From positions 1 through 50,801 of the forward strand of contig JAJXUF010000014.1 in NCBI GenBank assembly GCA_021783175.1: a stretch of 50,801 nt of DNA, given 5' to 3'. Position numbers and translations under genes: made by a program. Origin of the DNA: Pseudomonadota bacterium (GTDB lineage: Bacteria; Pseudomonadota; Gammaproteobacteria; Acidiferrobacterales; UBA6901). Below are positions 34,802 through 44,086 of this stretch, piece after piece (position 1 is the stretch's first letter; each line of letters opens with the position of its first letter). A model generated the notes under the pieces. That model made no database searches, had not been told where the DNA came from, and was given only the letters and a program-made list of their open reading frames with translations.

Positions 34802-34922
34802 ATGCATGGCAGATCGATGGAAAGCGGAGACACAGTGCGGGAGCGTTTCGTTATAAGGTAATGCACGCGCCGGCAAATCTGACTGCAATGCCAATGCGCG
34901 GCGCAATCGCGACTAGACTGTG

Positions 34923-36077
34923 CTACTTAAACTGGATCGCTTGTAAGCGCTCGTCTGCGTACTTGGTCAAATCAGGATTGAGATTGCTCAGCTTGGCACG
35001 AGTGTAGGCCTCGCGCGCATCGCTCCAGTCCTTAGCTGCTTCGAATGATATCGCAATTCCTAGCCACCACTTGCCCGCGAGCGGTCTCAACGCCAACGCT
35101 TTGCTGAACGTCCTGATGGCATCCGCGTTGCGGCCGGCACGCTGATACAGCGTTGCCAGCAATGCCAGATAATCGGGATCGGCGCTAGCGTCTGGCAGAT
35201 CGCGCTCCAGCAACCGGATCGCCTTGGGCGCGTCGCCGCGTTCAACTTCGACTCGCGCCAGCAGATAACTGAAGGCGGTTTCGTGCGGCAGCACCTTCAA
35301 TCCCTGCCGCAACAGCTGTTCCGCTTCCGGCCAGTTCCCATCTTCTAACAATAGTCCTGCAAGCAGTTCGCGCGCCTTCTCGTGCTTTGCGTCCGACGCC
35401 AGCGCCGACTGAAGTGCCGCTTCCGCCTCTGCGCGCTGCCCCTGCTCAAGCAAGCGCGCGCCGTCACGATACCTGTTTTCTGCGATCTGCGCCGCAGTGA
35501 GCGGAATTTCCTCGCGCGCGATCTGGCTATTACCTGCCGGCTTGCCGCCATCCGCCATCGCTGGCGTCATTGTTTGCGCCATTGGGCGGGCAGGGTTTGC
35601 AGCAATGACCGCACCAGGATGCTTTGTGAGCTGCCGCTCGTGGTTAGCGTGGCCGTGCTGGGCTAGTCTATCTCGTTGCATTGTCACGCGACGCGTTGCG
35701 AGCGGACGCAATGCAATCGCGTGGTCGCGCCGCGCACCGGTCGACCCTTGCCCGAGTCTGGCCGATGACATATTGGAAGTCGTGGCAGCCGCCATCTCCG
35801 GCACTGAGGCGGTTGGCATAGCAGTATGCACTGCTGCTGTCGCAAGTGGCGCGGTAGAGGTCGAGTGCGAACGCCATTGCATCAGCCCAAAGACACCGGC
35901 AATGAACACCAATGATCCGCCGAGCAAAAAGTATAGCGCGCTGCGGTCGCGTGCGGGTTCGCTTGTCGCTGGCCGCAGGTCTTCATACAGAGGTCGTGCG
36001 CCGGCGGCCGGCATATGCCTGCGCGCCTCGAGGTCCTGCAGCATTTTATTAATAAGACTCAAATGTGCAGACCCCAT
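34923..36077 (-). CDS. mshN: MSHA biogenesis protein MshN, TPR protein (384 aa)
   Basis: SLINKMLQDLEARR at the N-terminus is the MshN signature, followed by one membrane helix (ALYFLLGGSLVFIAGVFGLM), a low-complexity linker and several tetratricopeptide repeats from about residue 200 (AEAALQSALASDAKHEKARELLA; LALLATLYQRAGRNADAIRTF). The ATG at 36077 is possible; the family start suggests TTG at 36062, which would overlap the mshM stop as TTGA. Last gene of the MSHA run. Confidence 0.88.
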   Translation of the reverse strand: MGSAHLSLINKMLQDLEARRHMPAAGARPLYEDLRPATSEPARDRSALYFLLGGSLVFIAGVFGLMQWRSHSTSTAPLATAAVHTAMPTASVPEMAAATTSNMSSARLGQGSTGARRDHAIALRPLATRRVTMQRDRLAQHGHANHERQLTKHPGAVIAANPARPMAQTMTPAMADGGKPAGNSQIAREEIPLTAAQIAENRYRDGARLLEQGQRAEAEAALQSALASDAKHEKARELLAGLLLEDGNWPEAEQLLRQGLKVLPHETAFSYLLARVEVERGDAPKAIRLLERDLPDASADPDYLALLATLYQRAGRNADAIRTFSKALALRPLAGKWWLGIAISFEAAKDWSDAREAYTRAKLSNLNPDLTKYADERLQAIQFK

Positions 36078-36973
36078 AGCAGCATTCCGGCCGACACCAG
36101 CAGCACCGCGGTTGCTGCCGCAACCGCCTTAATGATAAGCGCGCGCCGCGCGCTTATGCGTGCGAGCGCCGATTCGGTGTCGGCCACCGCTGCCTTTACG
36201 TACCGGCCTGTAATATAGTGCGCGCCTTCGCCGAATGCGGCGATCAGGGACTTGTGCGCCAGAATATTGATGAGGCGCGGTATGCCGTGGCTTGCCCGGT
36301 ACAACAGACGAACGGCGTCACGCGAAAAGAGTCGCGGTCCGCGGTAACCAGCGATACCCAGTCGATGCATCAGGTAATAGTCAACATCGTGAAGAGTGAT
36401 TGCATTCAGGTTGCAAGAGAAAGTGATACGCTGCTTCAGCTGGCGGATAGATGGCTCGTTCAGTCGAACGTCCAGCTCGGGCTGGCCGAACAGAACCACC
36501 TGCAAAAGCTTGCGACGTTCGGTTTCCAGGTTGCTTAGCAACCGCAGCGCCTCCAGAGTTTCGATCGGCATGGCCTGGGCCTCGTCCAGGCAAAGCACAA
36601 CTCTCTTACCCTTTTCATGCGCACCGACCAGGAAGACGGTCAGAGACTTGAGAAGACTGTGCTGGTTGACGTTGGGCTCGTGCGCCACCCCCAGTTCGTC
36701 CGCGACCGCCTGCAGCAAGGTCATGGGCTCTAGATAGGGGTTCGGTATATAAGCGGTGACGAAATCCTCCTCCAGACTGCTCAGGAGTTTGCGGCACAGG
36801 AGCGTCTTACCAGTACCAACCTCGCCCACCACTTTAATAAATCCCTCGCCGCTTCGCACCGATACCAACAGCGTATTAAGCGCCTCCTGGTAAGTCGAAT
36901 GCCCAAAAAAGAAGCTCGTATCCGGCGTGATATTGAAGGGAAGCTCGGTCAGGCCAAAATGCGGCGTGTACAT
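36059..36973 (-). CDS. mshM: MSHA biogenesis AAA ATPase MshM (304 aa)
   Basis: ExeA-like ATPase that helps place the pilus machinery in the cell wall. It starts MYTPHFGLTELPFNITPDTSF, with Walker A GEVGTGKT (50-57), Walker B VVLCLDEAQA (125-134), QRITFSCNL sensor region and a single C-terminal membrane helix. Overlaps mshN and sits just downstream of mshL. Confidence 0.92.
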   Translation of the reverse strand: MYTPHFGLTELPFNITPDTSFFFGHSTYQEALNTLLVSVRSGEGFIKVVGEVGTGKTLLCRKLLSSLEEDFVTAYIPNPYLEPMTLLQAVADELGVAHEPNVNQHSLLKSLTVFLVGAHEKGKRVVLCLDEAQAMPIETLEALRLLSNLETERRKLLQVVLFGQPELDVRLNEPSIRQLKQRITFSCNLNAITLHDVDYYLMHRLGIAGYRGPRLFSRDAVRLLYRASHGIPRLINILAHKSLIAAFGEGAHYITGRYVKAAVADTESALARISARRALIIKAVAAATAVLLVSAGMLLWGLHI

Positions 36974-37007
36974 CGTCCGTCTCTCTCAGCTGCAGTTGAA
37001 CTGCCGC

Positions 37008-38750
37008 TCATGGTTCGTTCGAATGACTCAAAGTGTCGAATCGCTGGCGCGAATTCTGGATCGAGTCTTCCCATACCTGACCATTGTCCACGATGGTGGG
37101 TTTGAGCAATATTACAAGTTCGTCTTTGACGCGTATGATCTGCTTGTGCTTGAAAAGGTTACCCACCCACGGAATATTAGACAAGAACGGTACCCCAGCG
37201 TTGTTGTCAGTGCTTTCTTCCTTCATCAATCCTCCGATCACCACGAACTGACCGCTCTTGGCGCGCACGACATCGTCCGATTCCTGGATCGTGCTCGAGG
37301 CAAGAGGCAAACTATTGGCCTGACCGTTAAGTGTGAACGTCTTTTCCTTCTGCGCCACCTGGCTCACCGAAGGATGAATATGCAGGATGATGTTGTTGTG
37401 CTCGTCGATTTCCGGGGTCACATCAAGCGCAATTCCGGAGAAAAATGGGGTAAGCTCAACCTGACTGGAAAAGGTGGCTGCGCCGCCGATCGTCGTGAGC
37501 GGTGTGTTGGTGACACCGGTGATGAAAAAATCGTCACCACCAACCTTGATAACCGCTTTCTGATTGTTGACGGTAGACACCCGCGGGCTGGACAGCACGT
37601 GTACGTCACCCTGGGTCTGGAGCAACTCCAGGAACGATGAAAAGTCGCTCGCCTTGGTCGCTATGCTGAATACGCCACCGAATGCAGAAACGTTGGTATT
37701 GGGGAAATTGCCCGCCACAGTGGGATTCAGATCCCCGACATTGCCGGCAATGTCACTCGTACCGGAACCGCTGAAGATCGTGCCGCCGCCCGTCTGTGAG
37801 ATAACGGACGAACCCTTGAGAAGCGCCCAGTTGATGCCGGTTTGAAACTGGTCATTTAGCTGGACGTCGAGGATCTTCGCTTCGAGGATCACCTGGCGGT
37901 TAACCGAAGCGGCGGTCTCGCCGAGATAGCGGCGTACCAGCTCAAGTTCGCTTGGCATGGCGCGCACGATAACGATACCGGCCTGGGGGTTCACGACAAC
38001 CTGGCGCCCGCCGGCGCTTCCGATGATCGCGGTCAGGCTGTCCTTCAGCGCCTTCCAGAAATCTGACTTGGAATCAGTTTCCACGCGAATACTGGGAACC
38101 ACCTGTGACGTCGTGGTGGAGTTGGTTGCCGACGTATTGCCGGTCGTCCCGGCAGTGCCTCCCGATGTGGTGGTCTGAGTCAGCTCGCCCGACGTCACAC
38201 GCACGTCTGATTGGCCATTGCGGGTAAAATCCAGATAGTTGACCTGAAAGATGCGTGTTTGCATGCCCAGGCCGGAGATAAAGAAGCGATTGCCCTCACG
38301 CCGGTAGTCGTAGCCATACTCCTGGCGTATCGCATCAAGTGCCTCGGGCACGGTAACGTTCCTTAGGTGCAGCGTGATTGTGCCGCTGAGGTCGGGCGGA
38401 ACGACAATGCCGTACGGCGTATCCTTCACCAAGCCCATGAAAACGTCGCGCGCCGACGCGTTATTCACGGAAAGATCGAAGTGGGGCTCGAGCGGTGCTG
38501 TCCCGCCATGGGGCAGACGTATCTCAAGCGGCGGCAGGAGCGCCTGGCTCACCGCCTCCGGAACTTGCGTGGCCTTCGCGACATCTGTCTTCCCGGCCTC
38601 TTTGAGACTGTCGTTGATATGGTTGCTGACCGACTTGTCCCAGCGGTAGGGATTGCTCTGGCAACCAGCCAAAACAACTGCCACGAACAGCGCGCCCAGC
38701 CCACGGATCGTGGCGGTCCTAAGGAATCGAGTTATCGGGTGCATTGGCAT
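37008..38750 (-). CDS. mshL: MSHA outer-membrane secretin MshL
   Basis: Pilus exit channel. A lipoprotein signal ends VVLAGCQSNPYRW; N-domains contain FDLSVNNASARDVFMGLV and DLSGTITLHLRNVTVPEAL. The secretin core has VLSSPRVSTVNNQKAVIKVG and FFSGIALDVTPEI, and ends VPFLSNIPWVGNLFKHK. Start at ATG 38750 (MPMHPITRF) with AGAAGAA upstream; an earlier ATG at 38774 is in frame. Overlaps the 3' end of mshK. Confidence 0.94.
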   Translation of the reverse strand: MPMHPITRFLRTATIRGLGALFVAVVLAGCQSNPYRWDKSVSNHINDSLKEAGKTDVAKATQVPEAVSQALLPPLEIRLPHGGTAPLEPHFDLSVNNASARDVFMGLVKDTPYGIVVPPDLSGTITLHLRNVTVPEALDAIRQEYGYDYRREGNRFFISGLGMQTRIFQVNYLDFTRNGQSDVRVTSGELTQTTTSGGTAGTTGNTSATNSTTTSQVVPSIRVETDSKSDFWKALKDSLTAIIGSAGGRQVVVNPQAGIVIVRAMPSELELVRRYLGETAASVNRQVILEAKILDVQLNDQFQTGINWALLKGSSVISQTGGGTIFSGSGTSDIAGNVGDLNPTVAGNFPNTNVSAFGGVFSIATKASDFSSFLELLQTQGDVHVLSSPRVSTVNNQKAVIKVGGDDFFITGVTNTPLTTIGGAATFSSQVELTPFFSGIALDVTPEIDEHNNIILHIHPSVSQVAQKEKTFTLNGQANSLPLASSTIQESDDVVRAKSGQFVVIGGLMKEESTDNNAGVPFLSNIPWVGNLFKHKQIIRVKDELVILLKPTIVDNGQVWEDSIQNSRQRFDTLSHSNEP

Positions 38751-39087
38751 TCGTTCTTCTTTGAATTCCGACATACGGTAACAGACGCAGCGAGCTGTGT
38801 TTTCCTGCGCGACTCAAAACCACCTGATACGGCGTAATCGACACAATCATGGCATTGCCGACCCGCTCGCCCACCGTGAATGTGCGACCATTAATCACAG
38901 CCAGCCGACGCAGCGGTGAAACGAGTGTCGACTGCAAGACCAGTCCGCCATGGGCTTGGCCCGACGTGGTGCTGCCATCATAAGGTCGGGTTGGGTCAAT
39001 TAGACCCGTCAATGATTCGTCCGCACGTGCCGTGGCCAACCCCACCAACAAAAGGCACAGCACTGCAATAATGCGACCCTCATTCAT
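38719..39087 (-). CDS. mshK: MSHA biogenesis protein MshK-like (122 aa)
   Basis: Signal peptide (AVLCLLLVGLATARA), then DPTRPYDGS and LQSTLVSPLRRLAVINGRTFTVGE, the pilotin- or GspC-like fold seen in MshK. Start at ATG 39087 (MNEGRIIAV). Between mshJ and mshL as in other MSHA loci; its 3' end overlaps mshL. Confidence 0.82.
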   Translation of the reverse strand: MNEGRIIAVLCLLLVGLATARADESLTGLIDPTRPYDGSTTSGQAHGGLVLQSTLVSPLRRLAVINGRTFTVGERVGNAMIVSITPYQVVLSRAGKHSSLRLLPYVGIQRRTNANAPDNSIP

Positions 39088-39136
39088 GGCAGACACCACT
39101 TCAAGGATCGTGCCAGATTGTCAATGGAAGTGTCAT

Positions 39137-39856
39137 TCACGTGCCGATCCAGGCGCGATTGAAACCGAGCGTATAAATCACCAGCGTCACGTCCGACACT
39201 GGGTATTTTTCCGCTTTCAGGTCAACTTCGCCCCAGAGCACCTTCCACGGCAGCCCCTCGAGTGTCCTCAGATAACGCACGATATCCACGTACCGACCCC
39301 GGAGCTCGATGCGCATTCCGTGTCGATACAACATCGTGTCGCTGGCAGCCGCACCCTGCGCGGCTTTGCCATTGACTGTTGGCAATGCATTCTTGGCCTT
39401 CCCGTCCTGATCATCCAGATCGAGCGGCTGCGGCGGCAGGTTGACCAGGCTCACCAGCTGCAAGGCGCCGTTTTTGGCAAGCATGGTCCGTACCAAGCGG
39501 GCCATTTCCTTCGGATCGACCAGACCCTGGGTAACATTGGCAAGCCGCCCTTTGTTGGCTGTCAGCTCTTCCTGCAGCGCTGCCAGCTTCGCGCGGTTCT
39601 GTGCGTCGGGGTCCGCCAGCCGCGCTCCGATGAGTGCGTTGGCTTCGGCATTGAGTTGCCGCACCTGCGCAATCCTTGCGGTCACTTGCGCCTCGAGCCG
39701 ATTCTGCTCGTTGCGCAACGGCGCAAACAGCAGATTAGCGGCAATAAAGATCGGCGCCAGCAGCACACCGCTGAATACCATGGCACGCTCGCGCAGCGAC
39801 AGCGCATCGATGCGTTCGGCAAGCCGCGTGATTGCTGAAAAGGACCCTGGCCTCAC
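39137..39856 (-). CDS. mshJ: MSHA biogenesis protein MshJ, GspM-like (239 aa)
   Basis: One N-terminal membrane helix (VFSGVLLAPIFIAANLLF), a coiled coil (EAQVTARIAQVRQLNAEANAL) and a small C-terminal domain with MRIELRGRYVDIVRYLRTLE, matching MshJ/GspM-type inner membrane components. GTG start overlaps the upstream stop by 4 bp (GTGA). Confidence 0.88.
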   Translation of the reverse strand: MRPGSFSAITRLAERIDALSLRERAMVFSGVLLAPIFIAANLLFAPLRNEQNRLEAQVTARIAQVRQLNAEANALIGARLADPDAQNRAKLAALQEELTANKGRLANVTQGLVDPKEMARLVRTMLAKNGALQLVSLVNLPPQPLDLDDQDGKAKNALPTVNGKAAQGAAASDTMLYRHGMRIELRGRYVDIVRYLRTLEGLPWKVLWGEVDLKAEKYPVSDVTLVIYTLGFNRAWIGT

Positions 39857-40491
39857 GACTGATCTCCGACGGGGGCCTTGCTGCTCGCGGTCTTAATGAT
39901 GAACTCAACATACGGCTCGAACCCGGCTCTTTTCGATGAGCGCGTCGGACGATCGAGGCGGAAAACCTGGAAGTTGATATCCGCGAGTGCCCGCTCTGAA
40001 GACAGTTGCTGCAGCAGGCGCGGCACGAGATCAGGCTGCAAACTGCGGCCTTGCAGCATCACGCTCTTGCCCGCATTGCCAATGCTCAGGCCAGTTAACC
40101 ACAACCCGGGCACATGCTCACGCGACAGCGCAATCAGATAACTCGAGTAGCCGCTGGTGGTCCCGAGGCTATGATGCTGAAGAATCGCGTAAGCGCGCGC
40201 GCTCGCCGTAACGCGCTGTTGTAAATTGCGCACTTCAGCCGCAAGCACCGGATCCGCTTGGCGTGGTGGGAACTTGCGCGAAATTTGCTCGATGCGCTTG
40301 GCTACCGCCTGCTGCTCTTGATCGACTTCGCGCGCCTCGGCGCGCAGCGCCAAAACCCGCCACCAAGAGAAGGCGTAAAGCAATACCACGCCGGAAAGCA
40401 CAATTACCGCCGCCTGCAGCATTGTCTTGGCGGAGAATTTCTTTTCCTGCCTGCGGAAGATCGGGTGGTAGAGGTTGATCTGCTGGTTCAC
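39853..40491 (-). CDS. PilN-type MSHA component (MshI2) (212 aa)
   Basis: QQINLYHPIFR at the N-terminus is the cytoplasmic INLL-like peptide of PilN, followed by a membrane helix (MLQAAVIVLSGVVLLYAFSWW), a coiled coil and a fimbrial-assembly domain (VPGLWLTGLSIGNAGKSVML). It corresponds to the second MshI gene seen in several MSHA loci. GTG start overlaps the MshI stop. Confidence 0.87.
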   Translation of the reverse strand: MNQQINLYHPIFRRQEKKFSAKTMLQAAVIVLSGVVLLYAFSWWRVLALRAEAREVDQEQQAVAKRIEQISRKFPPRQADPVLAAEVRNLQQRVTASARAYAILQHHSLGTTSGYSSYLIALSREHVPGLWLTGLSIGNAGKSVMLQGRSLQPDLVPRLLQQLSSERALADINFQVFRLDRPTRSSKRAGFEPYVEFIIKTASSKAPVGDQS

Positions 40492-41426
40492 AACGCTTTG
40501 ACCTCATGACGCAAAGCAGCGCCGATGGTCGGCAGACAGCGCGCCTGCAACGCAGCGGGCATCGGCTTGTCGCTTGCCAAAACCTGGTTCAGATCGAGCT
40601 CGAAAACTTGGACATTGAGATTGGCCCGCAAGTGGTCGATCAGCGGCGTTAATGCCATCGGTGTCGGGGCAATTACTAGATCGCGTATCGGCGCCTCGCG
40701 GAAACGGCTTTCGAAATAATCTAGCGATCGATGTATCTCAAGCGCGATTTGGTCAAAATATTCCGTCGACCGGTCCGCGCCCTGCAGAGCCTCGTAACCC
40801 ATCGTTAGAGATCGACTCAGGTACATCAACCCTTGTCGGGTAAGTGTGATGAGACCGCTCATGGGCTTCAGTGCCAGCATGGCAACGCCATTGACATCCT
40901 CCGGCAGGAGCGACGCAATATTCCTGTGCGCCAACTCGGGGATATCGATGATGTCCAGATTGATGCCGGCGGTATCCATCATGTCAACCCTTGCCTGGAT
41001 CGCGGGATTGCGCGCCGCAACCACATACATTTCGCGTGCGCGTCCTGAAGCCGGCGCACCTGGTAGTTCGAAGACATCGAGACTCGCGTCGTTGATGTGA
41101 AAATTGATGAGATCTTTGACACGCCAGCGCAATGCGGCTTTCAACTCGTCTGGATTCACATCCGGCGCCTCGGTGAGCAGCAGCTGGTAGTCACCGTCAT
41201 TGAGTGGTGTCGTGCAACGTGCATGCCTGAGATCGTAATCACGCGCGAGCGCGGCCAGCACGTCCGCCTGGGTGCCGTTCGTACCTGTTGAACGCAGGTC
41301 CCACTGCACGATGCGCGGACGCGCGCCCGGCTCGCGCAACGCGCGCACCAGGCACACGCCGTCTTTGTCCACGCCTACGGCCGTCAAACCCGGAGATGCC
41401 TGTCTGCGCTTGAATGGATTAAACAA
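40488..41426 (-). CDS. mshI: MSHA biogenesis protein MshI, PilM/GspL-like
   Basis: Actin-like ATPase fold of the PilM family: LTAVGVDKDGVCLVRAL at the N-terminus, DVNPDELKAALRWRVKDLI, IIDIPELAHRN and a C-terminal NLNVQVFELDLNQVL. It probably recruits the platform to the PilN-type partner encoded next. No ATG is near; I choose TTG 41426 (FNPFKRRQ) because AAGGA lies 7 nt upstream, with TTG 41456 as the alternative. Confidence 0.87.
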   Translation of the reverse strand: MFNPFKRRQASPGLTAVGVDKDGVCLVRALREPGARPRIVQWDLRSTGTNGTQADVLAALARDYDLRHARCTTPLNDGDYQLLLTEAPDVNPDELKAALRWRVKDLINFHINDASLDVFELPGAPASGRAREMYVVAARNPAIQARVDMMDTAGINLDIIDIPELAHRNIASLLPEDVNGVAMLALKPMSGLITLTRQGLMYLSRSLTMGYEALQGADRSTEYFDQIALEIHRSLDYFESRFREAPIRDLVIAPTPMALTPLIDHLRANLNVQVFELDLNQVLASDKPMPAALQARCLPTIGAALRHEVKAL

Positions 41427-41724
41427 TGGCGCTTCCTTTATGGGAGAATCGTCCAATGTCTTCGGGGGTAAAGAGGTTTGTCCACCCGATATTTGTTGTT
41501 GCTACCTAAACCATAGCAGAAAATTTGCATAGCAACCCTATGTTGTCAATCGATATTTTGCCTGCGCGGGGCCAACCTGGTGATGCGCTGTTTGCTCGCC
41601 TGCCTCTTCTGGTTCTCTAAGTAATATTATTTATTTCAATAGCTTATACAGAGATGCCTGCCGATCACCTGTCAGCATGCCCGTCTCCTTCGTCGGACCG
41701 GTGCCGCTTGATCACGGCAGGCCC

Positions 41725-43131
41725 CTAGGAAACCACCTCATGCCACTCGATCAATACGCTGGATCCGCCACTGCCGCCGGAACCCGCAGGAAATGACACG
41801 GCGTTGAATTGCTGGGTGGTCGCGGGCGATAGGGCCACGGCGGTTGAGGTCCACGACGCGCCACTGACGGTACCCAGAATCACCGTGCCACCGGCGCCGA
41901 CCGTCCAGCAAGTGCCCGCGGTGGGCAGACAGGCAATGCCCATAAGTTGGATTTTGGCGTTGCTGGGATGGAACCATTCGGTTCCGTTCCAGTAAGCGAA
42001 GTTGGCATTTTTGAATCCGACTGCCCAACAGTCGTTAGCATCGATGCAGGCGACATCTTCCAGAGTGTCGATATGGTTCGGACTGAATACGCGAGTTGGC
42101 GGTACCCACGCGCCGCCAGTGAATCCGACGATGTTCATCTGGCTAGCGCTACCGTTTCCCATCTTGTTTCCTACGGCCCAGCAACTTGCGAGCGACAAAC
42201 ACGAGATGCCATTGAGCGCCTGGGCTGTTAACGGATCAACCGTGGTCCAACTACTACTACTACTACTCCCAATGTATTTGGCAATGAGGGAAGAAGTAGG
42301 GCCGGTGGTTCCGATGGCAAAACAAGTGACGCCACCGCTGTTGAAAAGGCACGTCAAATCTTGGATGGGTGCTGGTGGCGTGGTTAAGGTGGTCCAAGTA
42401 GAACTGGCGCGATTCCATTGCAAAAAGACTCCTGCTCCACCCCCGTTGCTTCCGCCTGCATAGCAATTACCGCCATTGGCTGGGTCGCAAATCACGGAGG
42501 TCAGCGCATCGTTGACAGGAACACCGGCAGCGGGATTCCAGCTTGCGCCATTCCATTGAATCGCGGTGCCTGCACTGCCCACCGCCAGGCAACTGGCGGC
42601 ACTGGCACACGAAACATCCTTCAGATCTTGAGTGGTTCCCGTTGGAGTTGCCGCACAGGTGCTTCCGCCACACTGATACGCCACCCCGCCATTTCCCACC
42701 ACCATACCGCTCGACGCCGGTAGCTGCAGAATGCCTTGCACCGTGCGCTGTACGTTGCCTACCGTGCCGACGCTCTGCACACGGCACTCATTTGCCGGCA
42801 GAGTCGCGCCGCCGAAATCCGTCGTGTACGTGGCGTTGATGGTGAAAGACCCTGCCCCCAAGGTATGGAGTCCATCCGTCGCCAGATTAGCACAGCTGTC
42901 GACACCGCTGACGAAAAGTCCGCTGGCGCGCTCCAGGCCACTTTCTGCCAGGAAAAGCGCGTTCACGCCGCTTTGCTGCACGTTCGTGTCGGCGATATCA
43001 GAAGCCGACATGCTAGTTGCCACCAGCACCGCAAAGGCGACCACGATAAGCAGAAACAACACCGCGATTAGTGTGGCTGCGCCATTTTCCGCGGGCCGGC
43101 GGTGCGCTGCGTTAGACGGCAGGCGCCTCAT
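41725..43131 (-). CDS. PilX-type minor pilin fused to a Cys-rich propeller (468 aa)
   Basis: Residues about 15-60 are a PilX/GspK-type anchor (GAATLIAVLFLLIVVAFAVLV, ALFLAESGLERA). From about residue 160 six units recur with Cys-x(5-7)-Cys-aromatic-Ala-Val-Gly: VSCASAASCLAVG, VICDPANGGNCYAGG, LTCLFNSGGVTCFAIG, ISCLSLASCWAVG, VACIDANDCWAVG and IACLPTAGTCWTVG, each followed by a W-containing strand. This looks like a disulphide-stitched six-bladed beta-propeller on a pilus tip. Occupies the mshP/mshQ position. Confidence 0.75.
   Translation of the reverse strand: MRRLPSNAAHRRPAENGAATLIAVLFLLIVVAFAVLVATSMSASDIADTNVQQSGVNALFLAESGLERASGLFVSGVDSCANLATDGLHTLGAGSFTINATYTTDFGGATLPANECRVQSVGTVGNVQRTVQGILQLPASSGMVVGNGGVAYQCGGSTCAATPTGTTQDLKDVSCASAASCLAVGSAGTAIQWNGASWNPAAGVPVNDALTSVICDPANGGNCYAGGSNGGGAGVFLQWNRASSTWTTLTTPPAPIQDLTCLFNSGGVTCFAIGTTGPTSSLIAKYIGSSSSSSWTTVDPLTAQALNGISCLSLASCWAVGNKMGNGSASQMNIVGFTGGAWVPPTRVFSPNHIDTLEDVACIDANDCWAVGFKNANFAYWNGTEWFHPSNAKIQLMGIACLPTAGTCWTVGAGGTVILGTVSGASWTSTAVALSPATTQQFNAVSFPAGSGGSGGSSVLIEWHEVVS
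42250..42267. repeat. (ACT)6 microsatellite encoding six serines
   Basis: Six ACT units on the plus strand give six AGT (Ser) codons in a loop of the pilin-propeller gene. Slippage would change serine number without altering the frame. Confidence 0.9.
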
Positions 43132-43688
43132 GACTGATTCCTCAGGAAAACCCAGTCGGTCTGCTCATAAGGCGCGCCATTTTGCGTCAAAGTGAGATCG
43201 ATGCGCACGAAAGCAACGTCCGTCACTCCAGTCGCAGGCGTCACGCCATCGATTTTGTAGTAACTGAATGCCAGGCTACTTAATTCGTCGGTCAGCACGG
43301 CTGATGCTGCAGGGGTCGAATAGGCGAGCATCACGTCCGGCGCGGCCGAGGAAATGGTCACGGCATTGCCATCGGTCTTGGTAAACGCCAACGTCGTTGC
43401 GGTCATCGTCGCGATGTCGTAATCGGCGGTGTTTGCGGGGTTGCGCCGGATCTCGCGGATCTCGCGCACCATGCGCACCATCGCGTAGCGCAGCTTGCTC
43501 AGCGTGTCGATGCTGGCCGATGTCGTATGAAAAGCTTGCACCCCGGTGAGCAATACCGGCGCGACCGCCACTGCCAGTATGCCCATTAAGACAATCACGA
43601 CAATGAGTTCAATTAGCGTGAACCCGCGCAGCGACGTGCCCGCCCCCCACGCCGCGCGGCTTCGCCTAATAATCGCTGTGCACTGCAT
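43128..43688 (-). CDS. mshO: MshO-like minor pilin (186 aa)
   Basis: Class III prepilin leader and helix LRGFTLIELIVVIVLMGILAVAVAPVL (G before F, E5), then YAMVRMVREIREIRRNPAN typical of MshO/PulJ-like pilins. Start ATG 43688, overlapping the stop of the preceding pilin gene by one base; the longer frame to 43925 is a shadow. Confidence 0.85.
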   Translation of the reverse strand: MQCTAIIRRSRAAWGAGTSLRGFTLIELIVVIVLMGILAVAVAPVLLTGVQAFHTTSASIDTLSKLRYAMVRMVREIREIRRNPANTADYDIATMTATTLAFTKTDGNAVTISSAAPDVMLAYSTPAASAVLTDELSSLAFSYYKIDGVTPATGVTDVAFVRIDLTLTQNGAPYEQTDWVFLRNQS

Positions 43689-44086
43689 CAGTAGTTCACC
43701 AACATGACACTGGTGCTGGCCAGCGTGTTCGTACCATTGGTCACGCTGATAGCCGCAAGCTTGCAGGTTCCAGGACAAGCAGCGCCACTGTAGGGGTCGG
43801 TGAAATTGATGGTTATCGTGAGCCCTGAGGGATTCGGCAACGCGCTGCAGAAAGTGCTGCCGGTGACGCCGCTGTAACCAATCGTCGAGTTGTCGCGGCG
43901 TTCGGCCAGCAGGTACTCGCCGCACTCGCGTGCAAGCTGAGTCGCCGCTTGCAGGTTGGAGTTGATGCTCAAGGAACTACCCACCTGACCATAGCCGGCA
44001 ACGATGGCCGTGGCACCAATGGCGAACAGCACGATAACCATCACAAGCTCGACCAGCGTGAATCCGCGCGCCGTGCTGCGCTTCAT
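43688..44086 (-). CDS. mshD: MshD-like minor pilin (132 aa)
   Basis: RGFTLVELVMVIVLFAIGATAI prepilin helix after a short basic leader, then AATQLARECGEYLLAERRD, the pattern of MshD. A Cys pair near AACPGTC may form a disulphide. Start overlaps the mshC stop by 4 bp. Confidence 0.83.
   Translation of the reverse strand: MKRSTARGFTLVELVMVIVLFAIGATAIVAGYGQVGSSLSINSNLQAATQLARECGEYLLAERRDNSTIGYSGVTGSTFCSALPNPSGLTITINFTDPYSGAACPGTCKLAAISVTNGTNTLASTSVMLVNY

Noticed and set aside
43689..43925. N-terminal extension of the MshO-like pilin
   Set aside because: It is arginine- and histidine-rich translation of another pilin gene's DNA; the prepilin leader starts at 43688.
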